A stretch of 64,000 bases of DNA from Ypsolopha sequella (GCA_934047225.1 OW203988.1:5180229-5244228); one strand, 5' to 3'; numbered from the stretch's first letter, positions 1-11,271 are shown. Notes: generated by a model not told the origin, from the letters alone. Numbers and translations: made by a program.

Positions 1-32
1 AATGTTTTTGTACAGTTTTTGGAAAACAACGA

Positions 33-875
33 ATGAAAGGAATCAAATTTGAAAACCTTAACAAGTATCCTGTAAATAAACCATATCCAACTCAGTGTAC
101 ACCCTGGTCTTGTGGCAAAAACTGTGATTCAGAAGAATGCTTTAGGAAAATATATCTACGCGAAGCAGAAGAATGTAAAATAAAAAAAGAAAAACTACAG
201 AAAAGAATACGAACAAGGGCTTACAATATGTGTTCGTTAGGAATACAAACAACTCCTGTTCGAATCGGTCCAGATGCATTAGATCTCTATGAATGTGACC
301 CAGGCTTTTGTGAAGAGGGTGAATGCTGTCCGTTTAAATGCGAAAGGCGCCTTATACTTCGTAGTCTAAGAAATAAAAGAAATAAAGGTGCTCAAGCAGT
401 GTTTCCAAAAAAACCTCCACCACCGCTTACCATTTTACCACCAAAAAGATGTTATTGTACTTATGAACTCGAACAACTAAGAAGTAAACCAAAGAAAATA
501 AAAACAGGTATTGTTCAACAAAAAGATGAGTTGACATTACTCGTTGTATGTAAAAAAGATCCAAAAGACTGCCAAAAACCCTTAATTTGTGATACGTACA
601 TAGAAAAGTGCAAGAAATATACACCAAAACATAAAAAAAAATGCACTTATACACCTTTGAAATCACAAGTTACATGTAAGCAAGGAGTTTATATATCTAC
701 TAAAGGAAATGTCAACGCAGGCGAGAAAAATAATCTGGTTTGTAGTTTTATTGATAAAAATATAGATAGTACATCCCCTGCAACCCAAGAGCCAAGAATC
801 CGAGAAGTAACTGAAAAATTAGAATACTATTCAAATGTTCAGGAGAGCTTAGTAAAACCACCTATAGATAGCTAA
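33..875 (+). CDS. Cys/Lys-rich protein of unknown function, open to the left edge
   Basis: The 280-codon frame stays open upstream of this ATG to the first base of the window, so the true start may lie outside. The product is very rich in Lys and Cys. Cysteines come in clusters, for example CTPWSCGKNCDSEEC near residue 22 and CEEGECCPFKCERR near residue 92, separated by basic segments. A proline run lies near residue 125. There is no signal peptide or membrane segment. I do not recognise a family. The composition resembles structural Cys-rich proteins of sperm or cuticle, which is only a guess. Similar Cys-rich coding fragments continue downstream in other frames to about 1620, so this may be the 5' part of a gene that has decayed or an exon whose downstream part is a pseudogene. 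Confidence 0.45.
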   Translation: MKGIKFENLNKYPVNKPYPTQCTPWSCGKNCDSEECFRKIYLREAEECKIKKEKLQKRIRTRAYNMCSLGIQTTPVRIGPDALDLYECDPGFCEEGECCPFKCERRLILRSLRNKRNKGAQAVFPKKPPPPLTILPPKRCYCTYELEQLRSKPKKIKTGIVQQKDELTLLVVCKKDPKDCQKPLICDTYIEKCKKYTPKHKKKCTYTPLKSQVTCKQGVYISTKGNVNAGEKNNLVCSFIDKNIDSTSPATQEPRIREVTEKLEYYSNVQESLVKPPIDS

Positions 876-1640
876 AATGTGCATCATATAACGTTTGTTA
901 ACGATTTTTTAAAAACACCCTTTCAAAACTACAATTTGACAAATCTCCACAAACCAACAGCAGAGTTAAAAAAAACGTAGAAGAGAAAAAAAATGTTACG
1001 AAAACCGACAAAACTGCATTAGAAAAAACATAGATAACATTGGAGATGCAACAAAAAAGATGCACCATTCAAAGTTAAAGACGTACCCAATTCCTCCAAA
1101 TATGAATGATAAAGAAGATGAATGCTGAGAAATTCATTTCCCCAGATGATAAATAACAAGGCCAGGTGGGAAACTCTACGTTAAAACTTTGTGTTCTTGT
1201 TTATGTCCAAATCGACAACCACCACCAAATTCATGTGTTGTGAAAATTGCCGTTTAACATATTTTTGAAAGAATACAAAATAAATAAAAAAGCAAGGTTG
1301 GAAAAAGAAAAGCAAAAGGAAAACGCTGAACTGAAAGAAATTAATGAATTCGGAATCAAATCTTCCGTTGAAACCAACGACATTCTGTTGAAACGGACAA
1401 AGTAAAAATACAGTTTTTCCACCTTTATGCACTTTTTATAAACCGCACCCAGTTCCACTTAAATTACCATCAGTAAAAATAGGTACGGGACATGAAAGTA
1501 GCAATAGTGACAGGATAATAAATCGGTGGAGCTTAGTTGTAAATACGATCCAATTTGTGATTAATGTAAAAAAGCATTACTGACAAAACCTTGCGTGAGT
1601 GGTTAGTGATGTTTGTAAGGTATTTATTACAAAACAAACG
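876..1640 (+). pseudogene. Frameshifted continuation of the Cys/Lys-rich gene
   Basis: Downstream of the stop at 875, coding-like segments follow in alternating frames. They include a Lys-rich stretch near 955-1030, a segment with CSCLCPNRQPPPNSC near 1190-1235, a charged KKARLEKEKQKENAELKE segment near 1285-1345, and CKYDPICD followed by a stop near 1540-1565. Their composition matches the preceding open frame. I infer a decayed 3' part with several frameshifts and stops. Introns could explain some breaks but no convincing splice sites join them. Confidence 0.35.
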
Positions 1641-2454
1641 AAAGAAAAACTTCAAAAAAATCAACTTAAAAGAAATTTCTTTACCTGTGTTAGTAAAGTA
1701 AAGTAAAGTAGGGTCAGTGACAACTCGGCCCGAGTCAACTTGGCCCGAATATTAATACCAGATACTAGTGGTTTGTACCGTTGTTGGCATGAAAAGTTTC
1801 GGCCTCTTAAAGTAGTGAATATTTTTTTTTATTGGTAGAATTTATTTATTTAAATTCTTAGTTATTATTCATATAAGGATTTCAAAATAAACAAATATTT
1901 GAGCGTCATACATAAAATTGGTAATTTTTTATTAAGGGTTACATAAAAGTTTATTGATACAATAATAGAACAATCACAGTCTTAACCAATAATGGTTATC
2001 AATATTAGTTTTGAAAATCATTAACAACATTTACATAAAAAGTCTAGAATCAACTATTTATACAATATTGTCATTCGGGTTCTGATTATGTATCTGTTTT
2101 GGGTAAATTGTAGATTTCTTCTGCTGTCTTCTTTACGAGGAGCCTGTCTCCAGAAATATTTTTCCAAAAGCCTTTGTTTTTTCGTGAACATTTTTACATC
2201 TTAGAACATAGAATTAAGCTTGGCGTATATTTGTCGTCCAGCTTTCCTTCTTGTTTCTGCATAGTTGTAGGCTGCGTGGAGTGTCAGAAGTACACGTCAT
2301 GTTTTTTATCAGAGGGCTCTCAGGCTGCAGCTGTTGTCTTTGAGATCGGCTCCAGTGCTCACGTGATAGTGTAATTTCCAATTCGGCGTCTTTGGTAGTA
2401 GTAGTAGTTAGTAGTTCAATTGGCCAAGGCTATACTTTTGTTTTTGTTTTGTTA
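1641..2454. other. No gene seen
   Basis: AT-rich DNA. A short AGTAAAGTAAAGTAAAG run lies near 1695-1711, followed by a GACAACTCGGCCCGAG/CAACTTGGCCCGA near-duplicate. The stretch 2100-2454 lies downstream of the OTU-like frame and could hold its 3' end, but no polyadenylation signal stands out. Confidence 0.4.
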
Positions 2455-2913
2455 TTAATGTTTCCGTGGAGTAACTGTTGATTGAGGCGCTGTCGTAGTG
2501 GTTTCTGTCGTAAAAAATGTGTATGTTTCCGGAAACTGGATCACCCGTTGGTTTAGTAAGCAATAGGTGGTCGTTGGTGCGATGTTGTTGTCTACGTTGA
2601 CCAGGTAGAACTCGGCTGCTGCTATTATGATATCTTCTCCCTTCCAGAACTTTTCCTTGGATTGTAGATCAAGATAGTTGGAAATTAGCCTTTCTGGGGT
2701 CAAGTTTGTGGGGTTCGGATCTACAAACGTGTTATTCAGTACCGCTAAATATATTCTGCTTTTGTGGCGGTTTTCAGAGACGAAAGCTAGATCATGTTGA
2801 ACCGCCCGGTAATCAAAAGTAAGCCCCATAAGGGAATTAATTTGATGAACAATTGCGCGGTAAAGACAGTTCCCATCTCCTACCATGGATATAACGGTTA
2901 CTTTATTTGCCAT
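2455..2913 (-). CDS. OTU-domain (ovarian tumour protease-like) protein, probably truncated
   Basis: The frame encodes 152 residues. It opens with the OTU nucleophile block, MVGDGNCLYRAI at about residues 10-21, where D-G-N-C carries the predicted catalytic Cys. A second block, FWKGEDIIIAAAEFYLVNV at about residues 89-107, resembles the W-G-x-x-E/D-I-x-x-x-A helix-strand region of OTU domains. The downstream His-aromatic motif that normally completes the active site is not seen. The last 25 residues are Thr-rich and end RKH. The start is a simple ATG; the bases before it (TTACACAG) also look like a splice acceptor, so an upstream exon is possible. OTU domains occur in host deubiquitinases, in some large DNA viruses and in some transposons, and nothing nearby decides between these. 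The domain call is fairly sure; activity and origin are unknown. Confidence 0.6.
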   Translation of the reverse strand: MANKVTVISMVGDGNCLYRAIVHQINSLMGLTFDYRAVQHDLAFVSENRHKSRIYLAVLNNTFVDPNPTNLTPERLISNYLDLQSKEKFWKGEDIIIAAAEFYLVNVDNNIAPTTTYCLLNQRVIQFPETYTFFTTETTTTAPQSTVTPRKH

Positions 2914-5093
2914 CTGTGTAACTTTAGCCTGGCTGGTTTCAAAAGGGCAAGAAATTTCAACAAAAAAAAAACGAAATAAGTTTTGACCGAAGTTAAGTTA
3001 ATGTAAGGAACAAGATTTTTGGAAACTTTTGACTTCACACGTATTTGCGTAGACTATTTTTTGCTTTGTTGGAAGATTCTTTTGTAAGCCAAAATTTCTC
3101 TAACTTAGATACTTTACTATGTTTTGCTTTTGTGATTTTGCCTATTTTACTGTCCGTATTTTACAAAATATGTTTGGGACGCGTTTTTGAAATAAGACAA
3201 TGTTGGTACTACGAATTATTAGACCTGTTCAGATTTCAAACTTATGTGTACGTGTATCGTAGTTTTGTATTCTGGAGTCTGTACCGAAGGTACCTAGGTG
3301 ATTAGTTAGGGATGACTTTGAAGTAAATTTCCTGTGACATTATACAGTTTTTTCGACACTGGTAATTTTAATCATACGTTTTCGATGCACCAAGTTTTAT
3401 TGCTGTCTAAAGGAGGCGGTCAGTTCCCCATAAGCAAAATGCCTTAAGAGTGTACACAAATATATTGTGGTCAATGATAAAGAACAAATTCAAAATAACA
3501 CGGTTTGACTATCCATTTAAAACGGACACCATCTTATAATAACTTTTATGATAAATCGTTTTTATTTTGAGGTTATTTTCATATGGCATTGCGAAAATAA
3601 ACTTAAGCGCGTTTGAAACGTTCATAGTTGTAACAATGTTTCACGATGATTCTGATATATTTAAAAGGGTCATGCTCAAATGTCAGTCGTAATGTAATCT
3701 CTATTAGAATCCAGAAGAAAAGCATGAATCGTGAAATAAAAAGCTGTGACTGCCGATTGCGTCACGCATGACTCTATCAAAGCACGCTGGAAGCGTAGTT
3801 TGTGGCCTATTTGGTAGATGGCGCCCTTTCGTTTCGTTCGGTGTTCGCTCTCATGACTGGCTGCGACACTAAGTACTTATATTATTTTAATATGTGTGTC
3901 CGTGTTATTATGAAAGTGAAACTAGCTACGAATAAATGTTACAGAAATTATAGTATAAATTTATTTCATGTACGCGGTTAAGGCCGATTCTGACCATCTC
4001 CTTTACCTGGAACAAGTTTCATATGCATTAAAATTAAAATTAAAACACGGAATACAGCGTTGATAACCCTAAAATTAAATGGAATGATGTCAGTCAGATG
4101 AAATTTTGCAAAAACTCCAGTTTGTACATGGAAGATGTAATTTTTATTGACTTCTGTAACAAACCAGGATCGCAAAGAAAAAGTAGAAAAAGAATTGCAC
4201 TTTTTGCATATCCTAATGATCTAAATATTGCTTACAATGAGATAATACCCGTGTCATTACTAAAATATAAAGATCTCATGCATTAATGTAAAACGAATAC
4301 GATCCCAGATAAGAACTTAAAGCATACTAGTGCAAATAAAAATGATGATTCAGATTAATATAAAATAGAGAATTAACAGTTTTAATTTTTATTAAATTTT
4401 TCAATTAGTGATTTCTTTGTTAGAATCAGAGAAATTTAAGTACTACCTCACCAGAAATAGTGCAAACTATTAAAACAACGTCAATTAATTTATATTAGAA
4501 GTTTATTGAGTTTCTTTTTCATATTATTGTTGATGTTTATGTTAGAATTTTATGAACAATTAAAATTGAATTAAAATATAAAACAAAAAAAAGCGTTGTT
4601 GGTAATGTTTAAATTGATTAACATTTATTTAATTAGATTTGACTGATTTTCAGAAGACTGTTGGACTAATAGAAGTCACAAAACTTTGTGTTTTTGTCGA
4701 ATAAAAATGTATATTCACGTTTATGTATTTTATTAAAATTATTTTTATATGAATATTCTAAAAAGGACTTACATGCTTCCTTCCAAAATATTACATTTCT
4801 ATACTGATAATGTTGTAAAGTGCTAGATACAACCTTATTGCTGTTGAAGTTCTCTAAAACATTGGGTTGTAACTGTTACTAGGTATCTCAGCTTCTGACG
4901 GTTGGTTTTGAGATATCAACTCATAATAAAGTATTCAACCCTGTTAAACCGGTGTAAAGTTTCACTTTACAGATAAACTAACTCTTTTTAAATAAAAAAA
5001 TTCAAAATCAAAAGTAAGTGTTTTTGCCTCATCCTGACAATTTACCGAAACAGAGTTACAACCTTTTCGGATGCGGGTGTCGATGTAATCATA
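2914..5093. other. No gene recognised
   Basis: AT-rich DNA with only short open frames (for example 3045-3305 and 4098-4286, both plus) that lack recognisable motifs or flanking splice sites. A less AT-rich patch near 3770-3870 contains TAGATGGCGCC. Confidence 0.4.
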
Positions 5094-5615
5094 TACAGGG
5101 TGTCCCATAATAAGCGAATCAAATTGTTATGGGAGGTAGCTTAGTCCAATTCCTATCAAATAAAATAAACATAGGTGAAACAAAAGTTCGATGGTTTTTG
5201 AGTTAATTAACTTTTTCAAAAAAATTTGAAAACATCTTCCCGTCCCTGTTTTTTTTGCTGTCATTACTTTATTTTTCAGTTAAGAATTTTTTTATTTTCA
5301 GAATATTATTTAAAAATAACTATTTCATGAATTGGCTACCAAACATTTTAGAAAAGTTACACCAAATTTAAATGGCAAGACTTTGTTTTCACTTCTTGTG
5401 TAAATTCGAAAAAAATCTTTAAACTTTGGATCTCTGTGATGAAAAAAAAAAGTATAGAGTGGGAATGATAAACTATTTTAAAAACTTGCTCATTTAATGT
5501 TCTTTTTAGAAATGTAAGATATGTGACCATTTTCATAAGAATAAGCCTATTTATTAACCTTGATCAACGGCAGGAATGGATATTTAAAAAATATTATCCA
5601 TAATTTGAACTAAAA
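5094..5615 (+). repeat. Left terminal inverted repeat of the DUF4817 transposon
   Basis: Its reverse complement matches 7218-7741, with identical runs of tens of bases. One example is the segment around GGTTTTTGAGTTAATTAACT (about 5190-5210), which recurs inverted near 7625-7645. Confidence 0.88.
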
Positions 5616-5992
5616 ATCTTATTTACACTATCGCATCGACGTTCTAACCGTTCTTTTGACTATTTATCTAAGAACAGTTAAAAAATAAACAAGGACATCA
5701 ACAGCGTGATGTATAGCATTCTCGTTTTAACATGAAGCTAGCTGCCATGCCACCACTAATTTGCCATTGTTGTTTGTTTGCGCACTCACTTGTCGCTCAG
5801 TGCAACACTTTACCTACTGTGCTACACTCGTGTACTATCACTGCTTCCGTATTGCGATATTCCAACGAACCTGGCTTTAATTTGGACTTTGCTGTGCTCT
5901 TGATTTGGTATCTTGTGAAGTGTACGACTTGGCGCTTCTCGGGACTTGTTTTGCTTGTGAATTGGATCATTGTGTTTGTGATTTGTTGCATC

Positions 5993-7093
5993 ATGGCAAA
6001 TCATCAAGACCATCCATTTACCCATCATGAGTATGCAGATATGCATTTGATTTATGGAGAAACCAGACATTTCAACGAAATACGTGGAAGTGTCACATAC
6101 TCTGCTAGACAAGCTGCAAGGATTTATGCTGATCGTTATCCAAACCGACAACACCCACAATATGGAGTTTTTTTAAGGGTTGACAAAGCCTTCAGAGAAG
6201 AAAGAAATCCAGGCAGACACGGTGGTGAGGGTAGACCTGTAGAGGTTGACGATGAGGAAGTTCTCTTACAAATTGAAGACGATCCATCAACTTCTTGTAG
6301 GCGCATCGAACAAACTACGAGAATACCGAAATCCACTGTGCATAGAGTACTCAAACGATATCAATATCATCCTTACCATGTTACGCGTGTACAAGCACTG
6401 CTGACACGCGATTATGCGAAGCGCGTGGTATTTTGCCAACGAATGCTACGCAAACACCAAGAAGACCCGGATTTTTTTAATCACGTATTGTGGAGTGATG
6501 AGTCCGCCTGCAGGAAAGATGGCTACATCAATTTGCATAATCTCCACAGTTGGCGGATGGTCAATCCGCAAGAAAAGAAGGAAGACCATTCACAGTACCA
6601 ATTTAAAATAAACATGTGGGCCGGAATTTACAACGGTCGAATCGTGGGCCCAGTAGAACTGCCCTCAGTTCTGAATGGACAAAATTACTTGGAATTTCTG
6701 CAAAATACTTTGCCAGTTTTGTTAGAAGACGAGTCACTTCAAGCCCGAGCACAAATGTGGCTGCAAAATGACGGGTGTCCGGCTCATTATGCTGTTCAAG
6801 TAAGATCTCATCTCAACGAAGCATACCCAAGCCGTTGGATTGGCAGACTAGGCCCCATTCTGTGGCCACCAAGGTCGCCAGACCTTAATCCACTCGACTT
6901 CTTCTACTGGGGCTGTTTAAAGGATCGAGTGTACGCAAAGCCCATTCACAATGAGGGAGAACTACGCGAACGAGTGACACAAGCCGCCAGAAGCATATCG
7001 GCACTCAGCCTGCGCCGACTAAAACGATTTTTTTTGAAAAGGTGTCGTTTATGCATTCGCACAGGCGGGCGTCAGTTCGAACATTTGTTATAA
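5993..7093 (+). CDS. Tc1/mariner-superfamily transposase, DUF4817 type, DD36D-like
   Basis: The frame is open from 5732, but the ATG at 5993 gives a 366-residue protein that starts right before the conserved N-terminal domain. The upstream 87 codons look like leader sequence. Residues 9-70 form a DUF4817-like helix-turn-helix (YADMHLIYGE and ARIYADRYPNRQHPQYGVF). Residues 100-122 form a second helix-turn-helix (IPKSTVHRVLKRY). The DDE-superfamily catalytic core follows: D169 in LWSDES, D260 in WLQNDGCPAHY, and D297 in PPRSPDLNPLDFFYWG, with 36 residues between the last two acids. Those three blocks are diagnostic of the IS630-Tc1-mariner superfamily. No stop or frameshift is present, so it may be active in the nucleus on its own terminal repeats. 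Confidence 0.92.
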   Translation: MANHQDHPFTHHEYADMHLIYGETRHFNEIRGSVTYSARQAARIYADRYPNRQHPQYGVFLRVDKAFREERNPGRHGGEGRPVEVDDEEVLLQIEDDPSTSCRRIEQTTRIPKSTVHRVLKRYQYHPYHVTRVQALLTRDYAKRVVFCQRMLRKHQEDPDFFNHVLWSDESACRKDGYINLHNLHSWRMVNPQEKKEDHSQYQFKINMWAGIYNGRIVGPVELPSVLNGQNYLEFLQNTLPVLLEDESLQARAQMWLQNDGCPAHYAVQVRSHLNEAYPSRWIGRLGPILWPPRSPDLNPLDFFYWGCLKDRVYAKPIHNEGELRERVTQAARSISALSLRRLKRFFLKRCRLCIRTGGRQFEHLL

Positions 7094-7217
7094 GGAGATA
7101 TTCTTAAAAAAAATTGTATCACTTTTTCTTGTCGGTATACACTTTTTTATAATAAAAAAAATAATCACTTCTTCACATTGTTTTAATTAAAACTCCACAA
7201 TTTTTACTTTTATAGCA

Positions 7218-7741
7218 TTTTAGTTCAAATTATGGAAAGTAAATATTTTTAAAAATCCATTCCAGCCGGTGGTCAAGGCCAATAACTAGTCTCGCCCTTA
7301 TGAAAGTGGTCAAATGTTATACATTTTTGGAAATAACATTAAATGAGCAAGTTTTCAAAATAGTTTAACATTCCCACTCCATACTTTTTTTTTTCATCAC
7401 AGAGATCCAAAGTTTAAAGATTTTTTTCGAATTTACACAAGAAGTGAAAACAAAGTCTTGCCATTTAAATTTGGTGTAACTTTTCTAAAATGTTTGGTAG
7501 CCAATTCATGAAATAGTTATTTTTAAATAATATTCTGAAAATAAAAAAATTCTTAACTGAAAAATAAAGTAATGATAGCAAAAAAAACAGGGACGGGAAG
7601 ATGTTTTCAAATTTTTTTGAAAAAGTTAATTAACTCAAAAACCATCGAACTTTTGTTTCACCTATGTTTATTTTATTTGATAGGAATTGGACTAAGCTAC
7701 CTCCCATAACAATTTGATTCGCTTATTATGGGACACCTGTA
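7218..7741 (-). repeat. Right terminal inverted repeat of the DUF4817 transposon
   Basis: Inverted partner of 5094-5615. It ends GGGACACCTGTA beside a TA duplication. Bases about 7260-7320 differ from the left arm and read like a small internal replacement. Confidence 0.88.
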
Positions 7742-7742
7742 T

Positions 7743-9009
7743 ATAAAAAGAGAAGTCCTGACTGACTCACTGATTCATTCACTGACTCATCAACGCACAG
7801 CCCAAACCCTTCGACCTAGAAAGCTGAAATTTTGCACAGAGCTTCTCTTTGTAATGTAAACAAGGAATAAGAAAGGATTTTTCGAAATTCTACCCCTAAG
7901 AGGGTGAAACGGGGGTCCAAAGTTTGTATGGGGAAACAAGATTAGTTAAACTATTTTATTCGAGGCTTCACAGGAGTACTCCTATCTATAAATGAGTAAA
8001 CACGAGTTTCAGTTTTTTTCAGAATTCAACCCCTAAAAGGGGGAAATAGGGTGACAAAGTCTGAAAATCAACATGGGTATCGTTAGTATGGTTTATCGGG
8101 TCGCTGATTACGAAAACAACAACGATTTTAAAATCCAACGTGGTGGAAGTGAAAAAGGGCTTTTCCAGAATTCAACCCCTAAAAGGGAGAAATGGGATGA
8201 CCAAGTCTGAAAACCGACATGGGTACCATTTGTATGGTTTATCGGGTCGCTGATTACGAAAACAACAACAATTTCTAAATCCAACGTAATGAACGTGAAA
8301 TAACATCATTTCCTGTTGGGGTGCGATGGGGTTGAAATTTTGAAATGTGTAAATATCAATATGGGTGTCGTTTTTATGGTTTTCTTGGACGTTAATTACG
8401 AAAATGGCATCGATTTTGACATTTAATATAGTGGACATGAAAATTCTTGAAAGTATGTGTGCCAGAGCAAATCGGCTGTAACAGACGGACAGACAGATAG
8501 CCGCACAAGTGATCCTATTAGGGTTCCATTTTTTCCTTTTCGCAATGACGATTAATCAGTCTCAGGGTCAGTCACTGAAAACAGCAGGAATTAATCTTAG
8601 GGGGGACTGCTTTTTGCACGGCCAGTTTTAGCAGCCTGGTCGTGTTAACAGCTGAGGACAGAACTTCTAATGTAGTATATAAAGAGGTACTTTAAGTATG
8701 AATTAAAAAAAACTAATAGGTAATAGGCCCCGCCAAAATACTTTACCTGGAGATCAAATAATTGCACCAAAAACACTGCAAACCAGATTTAAATACGTTC
8801 TATAAAAATTACTACACAAAAACTAAATCTGCGCGGGCGAAGCCCTTTTCAGCCTTTTTGAAAAATCAACCCCTGAGGCAGTAAAAAATTTAGCGTTTTG
8901 TTCGGAAAATCATACCCTGCAGACAAAAATAGAGGAGAAAAGAATTCAAAACAAAGGAAAAAGAGTTCAAACTAAATAAACGCGGGCGAAGCCGCGGGCA
9001 AAAGCTATA
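7743..9009 (-). repeat. Lepidopteran CTAGCTTTTGCCCGCGGC-type interspersed repeat, minus copy
   Basis: Read on the minus strand it starts AGCTTTTGCCCGCGGCTTCG (end near 9009) and finishes with the GATGAGTCAGTGAATGAATC / GACTTCTCTTTTTATAT tail at 7743. The same order of blocks recurs on the plus strand at 59183-60218. It contains a GTCTGTCCGTCTG block (about 8480-8500) and an internal tandem repeat. This family of degenerate, SINE/LINE-like repeats is abundant in Lepidoptera; the class is not settled by the sequence alone. Confidence 0.75.
8010..8435 (-). repeat. Three degenerate ~143-bp tandem units inside the interspersed repeat
   Basis: The block containing GGTTTATCGGGTCGCTGATTA occurs at about 8090 and again about 143 bp further on. 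A third, more diverged unit covers 8300-8435 (GTTTTCTTGGACGTTAATTA). Each unit also carries an ATTCAACCCCTAAAAGGG-like start. Confidence 0.75.
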
Positions 9010-10254
9010 ATTGATAAAACTATGATGGTTGTAAACCAACTAGGTGTTTCGTGTGTGACTTGGATCTGCGATCTTTTTGGTGATATTTCTTTAGTGATTC
9101 CTAAAATTACTTGTGTCTGAAGACGGGAGTATTTAATGCAGGTCATTTTGATATGCATAACATAGGGAAAAAGTGAAATTTCAGGGCAGTCAAACGATAT
9201 TGTTGTTGCGGGAGTAAACATTTTCGTGAATCAATAGCTGGACGGCCATTTTCTGGGGTTAAGATTGACGGTGAGCTGTGCTCACTGTGCTGTGATGATC
9301 TGTGAATTTTGGATGATTGAGTGAAAGAAAAGTTCACAAAATCATCAACAAAAAAAGTTTTATCATTTCACTACACTTAGAATAAGTACTAAGAATTAGT
9401 ATCACGGATCATTTTTTTTATTGCCCACAAAGGGTCATCGAACCTTGATACTGATTGAATCTTCATTATAAATTTGGCTGTATAAATAAATTTCACCTTA
9501 TTTATGTATGAAAAATATTTTTTAACAATCAACAAAATCACAGCGAAATAACAGAAATAACACGTATTGAGGTGAGCCGTTTTTATATAAATCATGAAAT
9601 ATCCTCAAGTCTCATTTAATTCTATAATTAAAAAAATGTTAAATCATCAGTTATTTATTGGTAATTTTTATTAAGGTGAATGTGGCAGATCTGGTTGAAA
9701 AACGAAAACTTGCGTTTGTTTTTCTTATTTTTATAAATAAATTATGTTTTCCTACTTTGTTTGTAAATAAAAAACCAAGATATTCGAGAAAAAATATTAA
9801 ATTCGTAATGATTTATTTTAAAATATCGATTTTCTGCCCGACTGTACAAATCACTGTAATCGGGAGTGAAATATCTGGTGTTATTATTCGAGCCGAGTTG
9901 TCGCTGACTCGTAAAATAAGCGACAAATGTTTCAAATACACCAAATTTTAGTCTCGGATATGCACTTGCATGATCTCTTTTCAAATTATCACAACATAGT
10001 GATCATTTGTTTGCAGACCTCTTTGGGATGTACTGACTGATTGATAATTGGGGTCCATTGCTGAAAACTTAAATAGTCTAGGATTACACCAAAGTTTTCT
10101 TGAAGTTTTTAGCTAGAGTTTGAGGTTAAAAATACGCTACAAACACAGCTGAACTATCTTATAATTTTTTAAGTTAGTTCGTCCGAGTTGACTGCCTATG
10201 TTGCCGTGTAGTTCACCTATGCTAACCCAGAGGTAGAAATCCTTGCGGTGCACA
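9010..10254. other. No gene recognised
   Basis: Short open frames on both strands at 8967-9984 overlap each other and lack motifs. No splice-joined coding potential or repeat structure could be assigned. Confidence 0.4.
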
Positions 10255-10258
10255 TTAA

Positions 10259-10725
10259 GGCGATTACCGTCGCCAAATTAGCAGCTCGATGTTTGTCTGT
10301 ACGGATATCGATAGAAACTGCATTGAAATAACGTTCAGATCAGCGCAAAATGCGTGGTGGCTGTTACGACGCTCGCTGCGTCCTTGATAGGGCGAAATAC
10401 GAGAAAATAATACTTTTCACTTGGACGTGATTGTTCGATTGAATAATCCTATGTTATATTTATAGCTATTAAGTTTATCTATTTATCAAAGCATAAATTA
10501 ATTCAATCGGCCAAGCCACTTAAGAGCAGTAGGAAATTCAATCCAAAAAACAACATTTAGTTAATACATTTTTTCATGTAGAAGTTTTGGTGGTACGAAA
10601 AAGAAAAATGTTGCATATGTTTTCCTAGAGTTGATAATCCATAATACATTTTTTTCAAAATTTTTGGTTTGGCCATAAAAGAGGAGTAGGCTTTAGAAAG
10701 TACCCATTTGGCGATATTAAGCGCC
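10259..10725 (+). mobile_element. TTAA-bounded short element, ARM family, solo copy (467 bp)
   Basis: The termini are GGCGATTACC... and ...AAGCGCC, with TTAA on each side (10255-10258 and 10726-10729). The same sequence occurs as two copies at 56088-57657 and 58026-58491. It contains GGACGCAGCGAGCGTCGTAA (inverse) and a block from GGCCATAAAAGAGGAGTAGG to GTACCCATTTGGCGATA. It has no coding capacity. TTAA targets are typical of piggyBac-type transposases, but the terminal bases here are not CCC, so the mobilising family is open. Confidence 0.75.
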
Positions 10726-11001
10726 TTAATTGTGTTCGATATGCGTGTTTCGCAAGGCATGTTGAGCTGTTGGTCGGAGTACGACGATAAGGCTCACCAC
10801 CTATCATATTTGGGACGTAACCATTGTCAGTGAAGAGCTGGTGGGGTTATATTTAGAATCCAGCCGCAAGGCTTGAGGAGTGGGGCAGCGGTGGAGTAGA
10901 GGAGCTTCCCCCGGGTACCACACTCCCAACCAGGAGATAAGTATTCTTGAAACTTACCGTTTTGCACCAGTAACTTTTGCAAAAAACATTTAGCTTGGTT
11001 T

Positions 11002-11260
11002 CATAATAATAATAATAATAATATCTTTATTGAAACAAACATTTACATATTTTTACATGATCTCTAGTCCCTACACTAGGATTCCCTTTATGCTGTAGGT
11101 AACTAGCCTCTAACGCTCAGTACATTTTCTAATAAGTTTAGTTCAATAAAATAGAATTTAGATAATTGAGATACATTTTAGAAATTGATTTTTCAATAAA
11201 AATAGAAAAAAAACAAGACACTTATGTACACTTTCAAACTTATCTAAGAAACAACTTATT
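11002..11260 (-). mobile_element. 3' end of a non-LTR retrotransposon
   Basis: The plus strand begins with (ATA)n followed by ATATCTTTATTGAAACAAAC. On the minus strand that is an AATAAAGATATT-(ATT)n tail, typical of CR1/Jockey-like LINEs. Only 3' untranslated sequence is visible and the 5' limit is uncertain. Confidence 0.6.
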
Positions 11261-11271
11261 CTATTATATAA

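Larger units (their letters stand above)
5094..7741 (+). mobile_element. Tc1/mariner-superfamily DNA transposon with very long terminal inverted repeats
   Basis: The element is bounded by TACAGGGTGTCCCATAATAA at the left and its near-complement at the right, where one G is missing. TA target duplications flank it at 5092-5093 and 7742-7743. The arms (5094-5615 and 7218-7741) are about 520 bp each and near-identical, except that the inner part of the right arm (about 7260-7320) has diverged. The single gene is an uninterrupted transposase. The element is likely young and may be autonomous. Confidence 0.9.

Noticed and set aside
3045..3305. 86-codon hydrophobic plus-strand frame
   Set aside because: AT-rich, Phe/Leu/Tyr-heavy composition expected by chance; no start context, polyadenylation signal or family.
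5732..5992. 87-codon N-terminal extension of the transposase
   Set aside because: Hydrophobic, unlike any transposase start; the ATG at 5993 immediately precedes the conserved domain.
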